Source: Fonsecaea monophora (lineage: Eukaryota; Ascomycota; Eurotiomycetes; Chaetothyriales; Herpotrichiellaceae). Taken from it: 64,000 nucleotides of DNA. Below are positions 12,051 to 22,182 of this stretch, in pieces. The notes under the pieces are model-generated. The model saw only the letters and a list, made by a program, of their open reading frames with translations. It was not told the origin of the DNA and made no database searches. Location of the stretch: assembly GCF_001642475.1 (NCBI RefSeq), contig NW_019173937.1, forward strand, positions 434,001-498,000, read 5' to 3'. The position numbers and the translations under genes were made by a program. Every line of letters begins with the position of its first letter. The stretch's first letter is position 1.

Positions 12051-14927
12051 TTAGACCTGGGATGCCGGTAGTTGGAAACTAAGGTCCTGGGTCAATGGGA
12101 TACTGGTGTTGATTGTGACGGCCATCGTTGCCTTGTCATACGAAAAGGTCGAGTTCGGAGCGCCATCGATATTGAGGCTCTGTGGTGCAGACCCAACATT
12201 ACAAACGGTGATCCGCTCGATACTGACATTGACTGGATAGCATAGTCGCCGGACATGGAGAAAGCCCCATTGGTGTATGTGAAGTTAACAAATGTGGTGC
12301 TAGGTTGTTCAATCTTGAGCCCGTCATCAATGTAGAGCGATCCCTTAGCCGCCCCGTCCGTACCAGGTGCAATCAGGAGATGGAACCCTTTCTTTCGCAG
12401 CTCTGCTGTCGTGTTTGCACTCTCCACCCGAAGAGGGAGGATTGCGCCGCCACGAACATGGAGCGGGATGGTCGTGTAGTTGACGTTGTTCAAGGTAATC
12501 ATCGACTCATTACCTCGCACTGGGATGAAATCATGGTTCCAGTCGTAGAACACATCATCAGGCAAATAAATACGCACAGTCGTCTTGTTCTCCGCCGTTA
12601 CAGGAGAGACCAACAACGAATCCCCAAAGAAGAATTGGGCGTCGACTCCAAAAGTCTTTGCATCTTCAGGATAGAGGTAGAACATGGGGTTCAAAACAGG
12701 TTTGCCGGTCTGTGTCTGGGTCCAGAAGGCAGTATAAAGGTAGTCGAGAGCACGATAGCGAATATCAATCGCATTTCTTGATGCCTGAGCAGTGAGCGGC
12801 CAGCGGTATGCTTCTTGAGGAGGCTTTCCGAGCTCATTGTGGTTGCGATAGAACGTCTGAAAAGCCCCCAACATCATCCAGCGGGCGCACAAAGTCTCGG
12901 TGGTATATCCACCACCAAAACCGCAGACATCGCTTCCGACCATGGGCACTTGGAAGATGGAGGCAAAGTTCAACATGTCCGCGATACTGATCCCGTACTG
13001 GGCCCAGGTGGCTTGGTTGTCCCCTGTCCAGTGGCCGACATGAGCACCGGCGCCAAGGAAGGTGCTGCGAGTGATGACCAGGGGTCGCTCATCTGGACGC
13101 CGATGGAGAAGTGCATTGCGGGAAGCCGACGACATCATGGTCCCGTATATGTTGTGAGTGTCGTACTCTACAAGGCCATTGAAGTGAACGAGGTCCGTGT
13201 CCAATGTCTTGTTTGACAGACTACCGGCAGCATTCTGGATCATGTAAGGAGGGTTGATGAGCTTTCTGCCGGGAAGGCCTAGCTTGTTACCCGTCGCCGG
13301 TGCTTGTCGCTTTGCATTTGATGTTGGCTGCGGGAAATCAGCTGGAAATCCCGGAAGGGCGATTGCTGGACCAGTTCGCAGTGCCGCTGGCTTGGGAGGG
13401 AACCCCATCTCTCTGGCAAATGCGCTGGGGTCGGAGCATGGATAGTTACAAAAGCTGGGGAACAATTAGCAATCCCATGCAAAGTGACAGAACGACTCAT
13501 ACATACTTTGAGGCTTCGTTCATATCGATCCAGAGTCCCGAGATATCGACCCCAGTCTCCGGGCTGAAGAACGACGCAAACTCCGCGTTCCAGTAGTCTT
13601 GGGTATCTGGATGGAACCAATCTGGAAAGACCGTTGGGCCGGGCCACACAACGCCCTCAAATGGAGACCCGTCGGCTCTTTTCATGAAGACGCCCGAGTT
13701 GTTGCCGTTATTGAACGCTGAGTAGTTCTGATATGCGACTGCGGGGTCGACCATGACGATATAATGTTGCTGATGTGCGTGCAGATAAGAAACCAATTCG
13801 CGCATCTTGCGCAGAGGGAAGCGTTGTGGATCCAAAGTGAAGACTTTTCGCGCATCCTATCTCCCAGTCAGTGTCTTTTGGTATGAGTCCGGCGACACTA
13901 CGTACCATATAATCAATGTCCGTCCACATGGTCTGCAGCTGTTAGCACATATCCTGGTCCACAGAAGGGTGTGCCTACCTCCAAGGGAATGTTGGCGGCG
14001 CTGTAGTTGTGCACAACTTCTGCAACCTCCCAGACGTCTTTGTACCCATATCTGCATTGGTGGAATCCAAAGGTCCAATACGCCATCATTGCGGGTTTAC
14101 CCACAACTTCGGAGATCTGCTGGGAGACTTCAATCGGGGAAGGCCCTGCGAGGAAGTAGAAGTCCAAGACACCTCCGAGGGTGTTGTATTCAAGGTATTG
14201 GCCGGCGGTGTCATTGATCTTGATGTCCATACCATTGGAGTTTACGAACAACACCCCATGTGTGCCATTTGACCCTCGGTGATCAATGTACACTGGATGA
14301 TTTCCGTACAAATTGGTGCCCTGGGGGATGCCATAGGCATCGCGAGACCAGAGAGTCCTAGTGTAATTGGACGTATTCAGCTTGAAGTGATCCGAGTGTT
14401 CACCAAGTCCGTACAGATTTGGGTGGCTGGGTAAAGAGGTCCGCAATCTCAGATACTGCGACTCAAAGACGATGGGGGATCCGGACGTGTTGAACAGAAC
14501 CTCTCCTGAAGGCCGAGAAACAGAGAAGGTGAAAGGGTTCTCCGTGTAGTCAAACACAAGCTGAGCATTGGCGGCCGTGGTGCCTTCTGTGGCATTGGGG
14601 CGGGGAAGAACGGATTCAGGAACTTGATAGACAGTCTTGTTCTGATCCTCGATGATTACATGAAGCCTCGAAGCTTTCCCAGTGGATCAGAAACCATACT
14701 TGTATCGCTCACAGGACAACAGACATACCGGATTGATACTCCACAGTCAGGGTGAGGTTTCGCAGATCGGTGCCGTAAAGGTTACAAGCAGGGCCGGCGA
14801 GGTTGAGATCAGCTGTCAAGCCATTCGCAGTCTGCTGGACATTGCTGGCTCGGTAACCTGGGCAGGCTTTCTGAGCAACAGCCAACCCAGACGCACACAA
14901 GGCCAACAGGACGGGAGTCAACTTCAT
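12051..14927 (-). CDS. agdC: Secreted GH31 alpha/beta-glucosidase, AgdC-like, apparent late frameshift
   Basis: Five exons: 14927-14729, 14673-13979, 13932-13906 (only 27 nt), 13856-13507 and 13454 onward. As read, the last exon stops at 12092 (877 aa). A 19-residue signal peptide (MKLTPVLLALCASGLAVAQ) starts the protein. The GH31 nucleophile motif WIDMNE is spliced at the exon 4/5 border (Asp418), and the acid/base motif GHWTGDN is near residue 569. N-glycosylation sites are frequent. The enzyme should release glucose from the non-reducing ends of oligosaccharides outside the cell. At about 12236-12243 the family-like reading frame shifts: after SGDY the annotated frame turns into non-family sequence. 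The next frame gives the expected beta-strand end (NVSIERITVCNVG and onward) and stops at 12051. This fits loss of one base, or a sequencing error. Catalytic parts are intact. Confidence 0.9.
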
Positions 14928-15841
14928 CTTTCGCAGGAGGAGATTCCGTGCAATGGATGGATAGACAAAGTCCAGGAGACGACTGAGCTCGAGCGAGTGC
15001 TCTGTTTAAGAAGCACAGAAAATTCTCCTCCCACCAACTGACCCCGTGGGCATTGTTCTTTTGTGGGAGCTGCATGAGCTGCTGCATCGACCATCACCAC
15101 TTGCCGACCACAACGTCAGAGCTCGAGTCAAAAACCGTGGAGCTCAAGAGGCAAAAGGCTCTCGAGTCCACCCAGTCAAGCTCCAGCTTTACCCCACAGA
15201 GTCACATTTCGACCAGCCTGGCGCGGAGTCACGGACTGGAAAGGGCGGGTTGTAGATGATGGTATTCTAGGTGAGTGGCATCGTCAGAATCCAATGGCAA
15301 GAATGCGGTGCCTGACTAGAAGCTCCCGAAGCTCCCATGGCCTTGTCAAAGGTGCAAAAATGGTTAAATTGCGGAGGAAGAGGGACAAAGTGACATTGGG
15401 GAGAGCTCGAGTGCTACATTGCCAAGCGGTGACATTGGACCAAAATTCCCCCGAGAATTTTAACCAGGCGAGTGGAAGGATGGGGATGCTGATCACCAGG
15501 CCAAGTATTTCAAATGAGGAGGGGTCAGTGGAAGTGTGTGATCACAAAACATGAGACGAAAGCGTTGCTCCATGAGTTAAATCCTCCCGCAGCCACCTTT
15601 TGATCGGTGATATCATGCCTTGACAGCCTTGCGAGCCTCGGGCAAGGCTGCTGTTCTTTATACCCGCAACCTTCATTTTATCTCCGTATTCAATGTATCT
15701 TCAGTACGAGCCCAGCACAGGAGATGTCCTCGCGCCAACATGGTCAAGACTGTGCCTAGTGACTAACATGGAAAATTTATCATAATCTCCTTAGCGATAA
15801 GGTGGGCATCTCCTCTTCCTTGTTAATTTGAGCTACCAGCC

Positions 15842-15855
15842 CGGCAGTTGGCCGG
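15842..15855. promoter_or_regulatory. CGG-N8-CGG motif (AmyR-type consensus)
   Basis: Two CGG triplets eight bases apart, lying inside a CCGGC/GCCGG inverted repeat (arms 15841-15845 and 15851-15855). CGG-N8-(C/A)GG is the known binding consensus of the Aspergillus starch regulator AmyR. It lies 142 nt before the amidase ATG and about 0.9 kb from the glucosidase ATG, so function is uncertain. Confidence 0.25.
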
Positions 15856-15907
15856 AAACAACAACCCTTGACCGCAGTTTCGACTACATCCCACAGATCT
15901 ACCGCCA

Positions 15908-15913
15908 TATATA
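15908..15913 (+). promoter_or_regulatory. Possible TATA box of amidase gene
   Basis: TATATA on the coding strand, 84 nt before the last base preceding the amidase ATG. This is a normal distance for a short-leader fungal gene. Confidence 0.4.
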
Positions 15914-15996
15914 GTCCAACAGAGCTCCAACAACCCTGAGCTATGATGATGAGAAGACACGCGGAACGTCCAAGTGCTGACGACAAGACTTGAACG

Positions 15997-17679
15997 ATGC
16001 TACACCTCCTCAACCTCCTGGCGCTCTCTCTCCTCCTTCCAACTCCCTCTCTCGCGCAGACAGCCCCAATCGATGTCCGCGAAGCTACCATCTCGAGCAT
16101 CCACAGCTCTCTGTTCTCTGGCTTCACCACCTGCCGAGATGTGGTCAGCGCCTTCATCGCCCGGATCGAACACTTCAACCCGGACATTAACGCCATCATC
16201 ACCCTGAATCCGGATGCTCTCTCGATCGCCGACTCGCTGGACCAGTCCCTGTCCCAAGGGAATGCCACGGGCCCACTCTTCTGCATCCCCATCCTTCTCA
16301 AGGACAACTACGATGCCCTGCCCATGCCGTCGACAGGTGGTTGTTTGGCTCTCAATGCCTCGAAACCGACTCAAGACGCGCCCGCCGTGCGGGCCTTCCG
16401 CAACGCAGGGGCCGTGATCTTGGGCAAATCGAATCTCCATGAATTGGCGCTCGAGGGCCTGTCGGTATCCAGCCTGGGTGGCCAAACCATCAATCCGTAC
16501 GACTTCACTCGCACGCCCGGGGGGAGCTCAGGTGGTACGGGCGCAGCAGTCGCAGCTTCGTTCGCCGTGTTCGGCACGGGCACGGATACCGTGAACTCGC
16601 TACGGAGCCCCGCGAGCGCCAACAGCCTGTTCAGCTTCCGGCCGACGAGGGGGCTGATTTCTCGCGCGGGTGTCATCCCCATCTCCTACACCCAGGATAC
16701 GATCGGTGCGATAGGACGTTCCCTGCCGGACATCGCGACGGCGCTGACTGTCATGGCCTCGATCGGCTACGACCCGGCCGACAATGTCACGTCGGCGATC
16801 CCATCCTCGGTCCTGGGCACCGACTACACGACGTTCGTCTCGCCGGGCAGACGGGCCAACCTCACGGGGATGCGGATTGGGGTGATCGAAGGGTTCTTCA
16901 ACCGCGCGTCGAGCAACGAGACCACGCCGGTCAACGAGGCCATGGATCACGCCATCGCGGTCCTGCAGGGCCTGGGGGCCAGCGTGATCATCATCAATGA
17001 CACGACGACGTACAACGCGACGGCCATCTCGGCGCAGATGGACGTGCAGACGTCCGAGTACCGCGAACTGCTCACGCACTACCTATCGAGCGACAACCTG
17101 ACGGGGCCTCACCCGTTGACCATGCCCGCGCTCTACTCGCCCAACCAAACCACACCGGAGTTCCTGGTGATCCCGTCGCAGTACTCGTACGTGGAGACGG
17201 CGCTGGTCTCGTCGACGGGCAACGCGTCCTACTTCCTCAAGCAGGCGCTGATCGCCAACCTGACCCGGTCCCTGCAGGCCACCATCCTCTCCAACCAGCT
17301 CACCTGCCTCATCTACCCGGAGCAGAAGAACCTGGTCGTCCCCATCGGCTCGCCCAGCCAGTCCGGCCGCAACGGCATCCTGGCCGCCCTGACAGGCTCG
17401 CCTGTAATCACCGTCCCCATTGGCTTTTCACCCGCGTCCGCCACCGCCCCGATTGGCATCCCCATCGGCATGGAGCTGTTGGGCCTGCCCTGGTCCGAAG
17501 GCACCCTGCTGCACGTCGCCAAGGCCCTCGACGACGTCCTGCACGCCCGTAAGATGCCCGTGACGGCGGGACTGAACGCCACCGTCGAGCTCACAAAGGC
17601 CTACACCCAAGTGCCGCGGGTCGTGCCGCTCGGGGCCAAGAATATCGACAAGGCCGCCTATCCGCTCGGCGTGTACTGA
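15997..17679 (+). CDS. Secreted amidase (amidase signature family)
   Basis: Single exon, 560 aa. Residues 1-20 form a hydrophobic signal peptide ending SLAQ. The amidase-signature triad is complete: Lys102 in LLKDN, cis-Ser178 in PGGSSGGTG and nucleophile Ser201 in GTDTVNSLRSPAS. The usual GG before the nucleophile is VN here, a variation I would expect to affect substrate fit rather than abolish activity. Many N-x-S/T sites are in keeping with secretion. The enzyme should hydrolyse carboxylic amides to acid and ammonia outside the cell or in the secretory route. Three GATA-type sites upstream suggest AreA-type nitrogen control (inference). High GC and strong third-position bias mark it as a well-expressed native gene. 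Confidence 0.93.
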   Translation: MLHLLNLLALSLLLPTPSLAQTAPIDVREATISSIHSSLFSGFTTCRDVVSAFIARIEHFNPDINAIITLNPDALSIADSLDQSLSQGNATGPLFCIPILLKDNYDALPMPSTGGCLALNASKPTQDAPAVRAFRNAGAVILGKSNLHELALEGLSVSSLGGQTINPYDFTRTPGGSSGGTGAAVAASFAVFGTGTDTVNSLRSPASANSLFSFRPTRGLISRAGVIPISYTQDTIGAIGRSLPDIATALTVMASIGYDPADNVTSAIPSSVLGTDYTTFVSPGRRANLTGMRIGVIEGFFNRASSNETTPVNEAMDHAIAVLQGLGASVIIINDTTTYNATAISAQMDVQTSEYRELLTHYLSSDNLTGPHPLTMPALYSPNQTTPEFLVIPSQYSYVETALVSSTGNASYFLKQALIANLTRSLQATILSNQLTCLIYPEQKNLVVPIGSPSQSGRNGILAALTGSPVITVPIGFSPASATAPIGIPIGMELLGLPWSEGTLLHVAKALDDVLHARKMPVTAGLNATVELTKAYTQVPRVVPLGAKNIDKAAYPLGVY

Positions 17680-18132
17680 GTCACAAGAAAGGTCCATCCA
17701 TGTACATACGCGTAGCAACAATAGAACATAGTCTCGTTCTGTACAGAGAAAAGCAATTCAAAACAGCCGTGTCCTCGCACAAGATTCCGCGCATAAGAGC
17801 GTGTGCATATGTGGGTTCCTCTCTCTAAGTATATTGAGTGGGATTTAAACACAACGATTCTTTCGAATTGTCCAGACGCTTCATTGCTAGTAGTTCATCA
17901 TCTATGTATGGATGCTCTCGTCATTGCCATGTGGTATCTCAAATTGCCATCAATCACGAAGAATGCCATCATCTGCCCGCTTAGCCCATGGATTTATTAC
18001 CAGAGTCCAGCACTTGTAACCGCCAGGTATTTCATTCCGCATGTCGTTAACTCATCAACAGAGGGGAAATAAGGGAAGGTCATGGTCTGTCTCATCACTC
18101 TCTGCTCCCCTCACCCGTCGTCTGTTAGCCTG
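17680..18132. other. Short convergent intergenic region
   Basis: Holds the 3' UTRs of the amidase (+) and the sterol glucosyltransferase (-). AT-richer than the flanking genes. Nothing else seen. Confidence 0.6.
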
Positions 18133-21100
18133 CTACTCGGCTGCCACCGCAGTTCCATCACCCTCCCTTTGTTGCCTCAGTTGCTCCTCGATGAGGCTCT
18201 GCTTCTTGACGTACTCAATCACAATCTCTTCTTCTGTTCTTTCTTTCGTAAGTTCTTCCTGTCGCTTCTTGTCTTCCTCCTCAGACGCGGTTATTGCCCG
18301 CTGTAACTCCTCGTCATTTTCATAGTGATCGGCTGTCGCTCCTGTGGCGGATGTACCTGGCGCCGCATGTCCATTTGTAGCTGTCAGTGCGGCCTCACGT
18401 TCTGCAAGCCCTTTCTTCTTCAGTTCATTTTCCGTATGCAGTTTCTTGGTCTCCTCAAGTTTGCGCACGAAATCTTCGTCGTAGTCAGTGTCAATTCCTG
18501 AATCACTGTAATCCAAATGGTGGTGATCTTCGGGGGCTAAAGCCTTTGTAGTTTTGGTCTGATTGTGCTCTTCCAGACTCTGCGCAAGTGCCCGTTCGAG
18601 TTCAGCGTCATGCTCTACCTCTGGCTTCTCTGTGCTCTTGGACGAGGCATCACTCTGTCGAGCATGTTCTTCTTGAGCCTTCTTGAATTCTCGAATGCTA
18701 GCTTGAATGGCTTGCTGGTATGCTGCATCAGAATACTTGTTTGGGTCGTGACCCGAACTGTGCAGCTCCCGAAGACTCGCTCGCAGCGCCCTTTCAATGA
18801 CTGCATCTTCCAAAGGATTGCCTTTGCTCGTCGAACTCACGGAATGCTTAATTGCGTGCTCATAGTCGGCCAGGATATTATCTTGCGACTGCGACGGTGT
18901 GCTCTCATGGCTAAGGGAAGATCCCAGACTGGAGAGAGAGTGGCTGTGCTTGAGATGGTGACTGGTGTCATGGTCAAAGGGACAAAATTTGCACCGGCTT
19001 TTGATCTTGCCATTCTTCCTCTCTTCCCTTTGAATTTCTCTTTCACGGCGTTGCAATTCCTTCTCTTCCTTTCTCAGCTGGTCCCTTCGCTCGGCAAGAG
19101 CCTTTCTTTCGTCCCAACTAAGATGTCTAGTATTTCGGAATCCGTGAACCAATTCAACGGAATCCGTGTTGGTCCTCGTGATAATGTGGCTTTCAATCGC
19201 CACCTTGCGATCATTTCCGTAGAGTTGTCCATGTTTCCGGGTTTCCAGCCTGCCATCCTTCCAGGCGGTAACAATTCGTTGTCGTTCCTCGGGAGAACTG
19301 TTTTTCCAGTCCTCGAATCCTTGCGCTGTTCGAGCCGCAATGATATAATTCTGTACGGAGCTTCCAAAGTGCTTGGAAATCTCGCTGTAGATGCCTTTTG
19401 CGGTGTAGCCAGGGAGGCCCCAAATGCCCGCGGCCGGTTTGAGAACCAGACCGCCGAGACCTTTGGCTGCCCCCTTGAAGAAACCAGCTGCGCCCTCTTT
19501 CTTCGCCCCTGCCAGTGGCTGGGTGACGAGACCTGTGATACCGTCGTAGAAGCCATAGCTGAACTCTTTGCGCGCCACTCGCAAGCCGGAATGAAGCCCA
19601 ACGATCTTTTCATTCTGTCGTACCGTGTCGTCTCCATATAGCTTCGGTGCATTGTGGAACCCCTTTGCCAGGGACAATGTGAAGTCCATGGGTGATTTGA
19701 CGCCAGCTGAAATGATTTTACCCGCAGCTTTAGCTCCAGAGATTGCGGTGTCCAGTGAGACTTGCCCAACCTCTTCGCCGACACAGGACTCACGACTGTC
19801 GTTCGCTGCCGGCGAACCAGAGCGAGATCGGGATCGATGGTGAGTCAAGCTATGGTGCCGGTGATGATGGGAAACTTTAGGCGATCCATCTGCGCTCAAG
19901 ACTGTAGACAAGGACGAAGGTGCCGGCACTGCCGTGGTCCCTGACGAAAGTGACGGTTCAGACTGAACAGGCGTAATCGCCCCAGAGGTCGAACTAGCGA
20001 CTTCAGAAGAGCGTTCCAAGGGCACAACAGGCGTGGATGTACCACTATTCGAGCGTCTTTCGTGGATTTCTTTCAATTCTCCCGACGCTGTCTTCAGAGA
20101 CTTCAGGATTTCGACGGGGAAGTCTGCGATACCCATGGAAAGATTTCCCAGAGTCCCAATCAGGGCGGCTGCACCACCAGATATCGGCTCCCATGGGCCG
20201 TCCTCTGTCTCATACTCTCGAGGTCGGTAAAGCTTCAGGTCCGAGAAGTCCAGCAGACCTTCCGTCCCTAGAACAGTGGCTGCAAGTGGTGACAGCCGGA
20301 TATCTGTTCGTTTCACACGCCAGACTGCAATTCGTGACGGATCCAGCGAGCATCGGAGGTTCGACATGTGCAACTGCTTATGAAACGACTGTGCGCCAGC
20401 TTCACAACCATCTTCTGCCTTAATCTTCGTGCTTAGCTCCTTTGCGCGCTCAAGCGACTCGGGCTTTAATGCTTCCAAGATCGAGTGTGCGAGCTTGTCG
20501 GCATTCAAATTCTTGTATGCAATGGGCATGGGACCTGCTCCAGCTCTGGCGGTCATTGAGCCCCAGAATGGTTGATCGCCAAAGAATGGGACCACCACTG
20601 TCGGTCGACCGGCTAATATACCAGCGGCAGTTGTACCTGCACCACCGTGATGCACAACGCACGACACATGTTGAAATAGCCAATCGTGAGGGCAGTTGCC
20701 AATCATGAAGACGCCTTCAGGTATTCCCAACTCATTGGCCCCGAGCCCGCCCCAGCCTTTCGAGACTATCGCTCGCTGGCCCGTCTTCTTGATGGCATCA
20801 AATATCATCTTGGTCATGGCATTTGGATCGTCCACCACGATCGAGCCAAATCCAATGTAGACAGGAGGTGGCCCAGCAGCTAGGAAATCTGCCAAATCCT
20901 GTGGCGGCGTATAATTCGTGGACAGATTTAGGAAGAAGAACCCCGAAATGTCGATATAACTGCCCCAGTCTGCTGGTTTTGGAATCAAAGCCGGCGACCA
21001 GCAGTACGTCCATGGGATGCGCAATCGGCTGACCATACCGGGTGCCCACATGATACTCACGGGTTCCAAGCCGAGACTCCTTTCTCGAAACCTGTTGATA

Positions 21101-22182
21101 ACATCTCCTAAACCCTGCCAGGTCAACATATCTACCAAGGCGTAGGTGACAAAGTTTGTGATACTGGCGTCAGTATTTGAAGAGATGATGTTGGCGAGGG
21201 GGTGTGGGAAAGACTGCGTTGGCGACCAAGGCATGGTGAACATCAGATGAAGTGGAATGCCCAACTTCTCTGCAATATGCACATGGGCGAAACTTGGGGG
21301 GTTGGCAATGATTGCATCTGCGACGAAGGGCTTCAAAGTCGGATCTATGCCGAAAGACACGGCACTGTCAAAGCTGCGCGTATCCATATTGTCATCGCTG
21401 ACCGGCGTGCCCATGCCGTCCCCAGCTTCGATACAGGATCTCCAACAACCCGTGACGATTTCGTAGATTCCTTTTCGTCGCTTGCCCACGTCTCCGCTTT
21501 TGAGCGAGTCCATGCCCGGCATGAGGCCTGGATTTTTGACCATGAATGCCATGAGTTCTGCCGGGTCGCCCCCTATGCTGAAGAATTCCAGACCATTCTC
21601 GGTGACGAATTGTTTGAACGTGGGATGGGTGGCGATTCTGACGCGGTGCTTGTATTTGTTCTTCAATACCTGGCCCAATGCAACAAAGGGCTGGACATCT
21701 CCCCTGCTGCCCACGATCTGAATCACAATGTTCATCGGTGGAGGGGGTAGGCCGTCCACATCTCCCAATCCCTCAGGAACCGGGGGCTCTGGTGGCGGTT
21801 TCTGCCTCGACAACTCCAATTGACGGCGCAGCGCAGGCAGAAGCAAGCTCGTGAGCTTCCCTTTGTGCTGGTTGATATTAATATTGACTCGACCATCACT
21901 GGCTATCCGTGCGCCCGTGTCAAGGCCATTCTGACTGATGTCTAGTTGCCCATACTCGGCGCCATTGTATGCTGGTGGAGGGACATCCTCCAGGTGAGGA
22001 GAGACGCCGCCATGATGTCGTACATGCCCTTCCGGCGATGAATTGGACACATTCGATTGTCTTGCACCGCCAGACGCCTCCTCTTGAGCAGCTGCAGCCG
22101 CAGCTTCCGCTTCTTCCAGGATGATGGGAGGGATAGGTTCGCCTTGTCGCGGCGGGGTAGCAGGGGGATCTGAGTTAGACAT
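18133..22182 (-). CDS. Sterol 3-beta-glucosyltransferase-like protein with VPS13-like segment and four UIM-like motifs
   Basis: Single exon, 1349 aa. Residues 1-145 are Pro/Ala-rich. The glycosyltransferase starts near residue 149 (MNIVIQIVGSRGDVQPF, GT28 N-terminal type). It ends with the UDP-sugar-binding region VVHHGGAGTTAAGI...PFFGDQPFWG near 510-545, as in UGT80/Atg26 enzymes that glucosylate sterols with UDP-glucose. The GRAM and PH domains of Atg26 are absent. Residues of about 800-935 carry amphipathic Gly-rich repeats (GLVTQPLAGAKKEGAAGFFKG, then GLGGLVLKPAAG) that resemble the VPS13 C-terminal region. The tail is charged and contains four UIM-like motifs with the A-(L/I)-x-x-S-x-x-E core near residues 1127, 1159, 1199 and 1297. 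Membrane and ubiquitin association are inferences. The catalytic assignment is firm at family level. Confidence 0.88.
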   Translation of the reverse strand: MSNSDPPATPPRQGEPIPPIILEEAEAAAAAAQEEASGGARQSNVSNSSPEGHVRHHGGVSPHLEDVPPPAYNGAEYGQLDISQNGLDTGARIASDGRVNININQHKGKLTSLLLPALRRQLELSRQKPPPEPPVPEGLGDVDGLPPPPMNIVIQIVGSRGDVQPFVALGQVLKNKYKHRVRIATHPTFKQFVTENGLEFFSIGGDPAELMAFMVKNPGLMPGMDSLKSGDVGKRRKGIYEIVTGCWRSCIEAGDGMGTPVSDDNMDTRSFDSAVSFGIDPTLKPFVADAIIANPPSFAHVHIAEKLGIPLHLMFTMPWSPTQSFPHPLANIISSNTDASITNFVTYALVDMLTWQGLGDVINRFRERSLGLEPVSIMWAPGMVSRLRIPWTYCWSPALIPKPADWGSYIDISGFFFLNLSTNYTPPQDLADFLAAGPPPVYIGFGSIVVDDPNAMTKMIFDAIKKTGQRAIVSKGWGGLGANELGIPEGVFMIGNCPHDWLFQHVSCVVHHGGAGTTAAGILAGRPTVVVPFFGDQPFWGSMTARAGAGPMPIAYKNLNADKLAHSILEALKPESLERAKELSTKIKAEDGCEAGAQSFHKQLHMSNLRCSLDPSRIAVWRVKRTDIRLSPLAATVLGTEGLLDFSDLKLYRPREYETEDGPWEPISGGAAALIGTLGNLSMGIADFPVEILKSLKTASGELKEIHERRSNSGTSTPVVPLERSSEVASSTSGAITPVQSEPSLSSGTTAVPAPSSLSTVLSADGSPKVSHHHRHHSLTHHRSRSRSGSPAANDSRESCVGEEVGQVSLDTAISGAKAAGKIISAGVKSPMDFTLSLAKGFHNAPKLYGDDTVRQNEKIVGLHSGLRVARKEFSYGFYDGITGLVTQPLAGAKKEGAAGFFKGAAKGLGGLVLKPAAGIWGLPGYTAKGIYSEISKHFGSSVQNYIIAARTAQGFEDWKNSSPEERQRIVTAWKDGRLETRKHGQLYGNDRKVAIESHIITRTNTDSVELVHGFRNTRHLSWDERKALAERRDQLRKEEKELQRREREIQREERKNGKIKSRCKFCPFDHDTSHHLKHSHSLSSLGSSLSHESTPSQSQDNILADYEHAIKHSVSSTSKGNPLEDAVIERALRASLRELHSSGHDPNKYSDAAYQQAIQASIREFKKAQEEHARQSDASSKSTEKPEVEHDAELERALAQSLEEHNQTKTTKALAPEDHHHLDYSDSGIDTDYDEDFVRKLEETKKLHTENELKKKGLAEREAALTATNGHAAPGTSATGATADHYENDEELQRAITASEEEDKKRQEELTKERTEEEIVIEYVKKQSLIEEQLRQQREGDGTAVAAE

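Larger units (their letters stand above)
14928..15996. promoter_or_regulatory. Divergent promoter between GH31 glucosidase and amidase
   Basis: A 1.07-kb region serving two genes for secreted enzymes. It holds three HGATAR-type sites near the amidase (TTATCT 15678-15683, TTATCA 15777-15782, CGATAA 15795-15800). It also holds CGG-N8-CGG at 15842-15855 and TATATA at 15908-15913. Confidence 0.45.

Noticed and set aside
18565..19641. 358-codon plus-strand ORF
   Set aside because: Antisense to the sterol glucosyltransferase; composition reflects the opposite coding strand.
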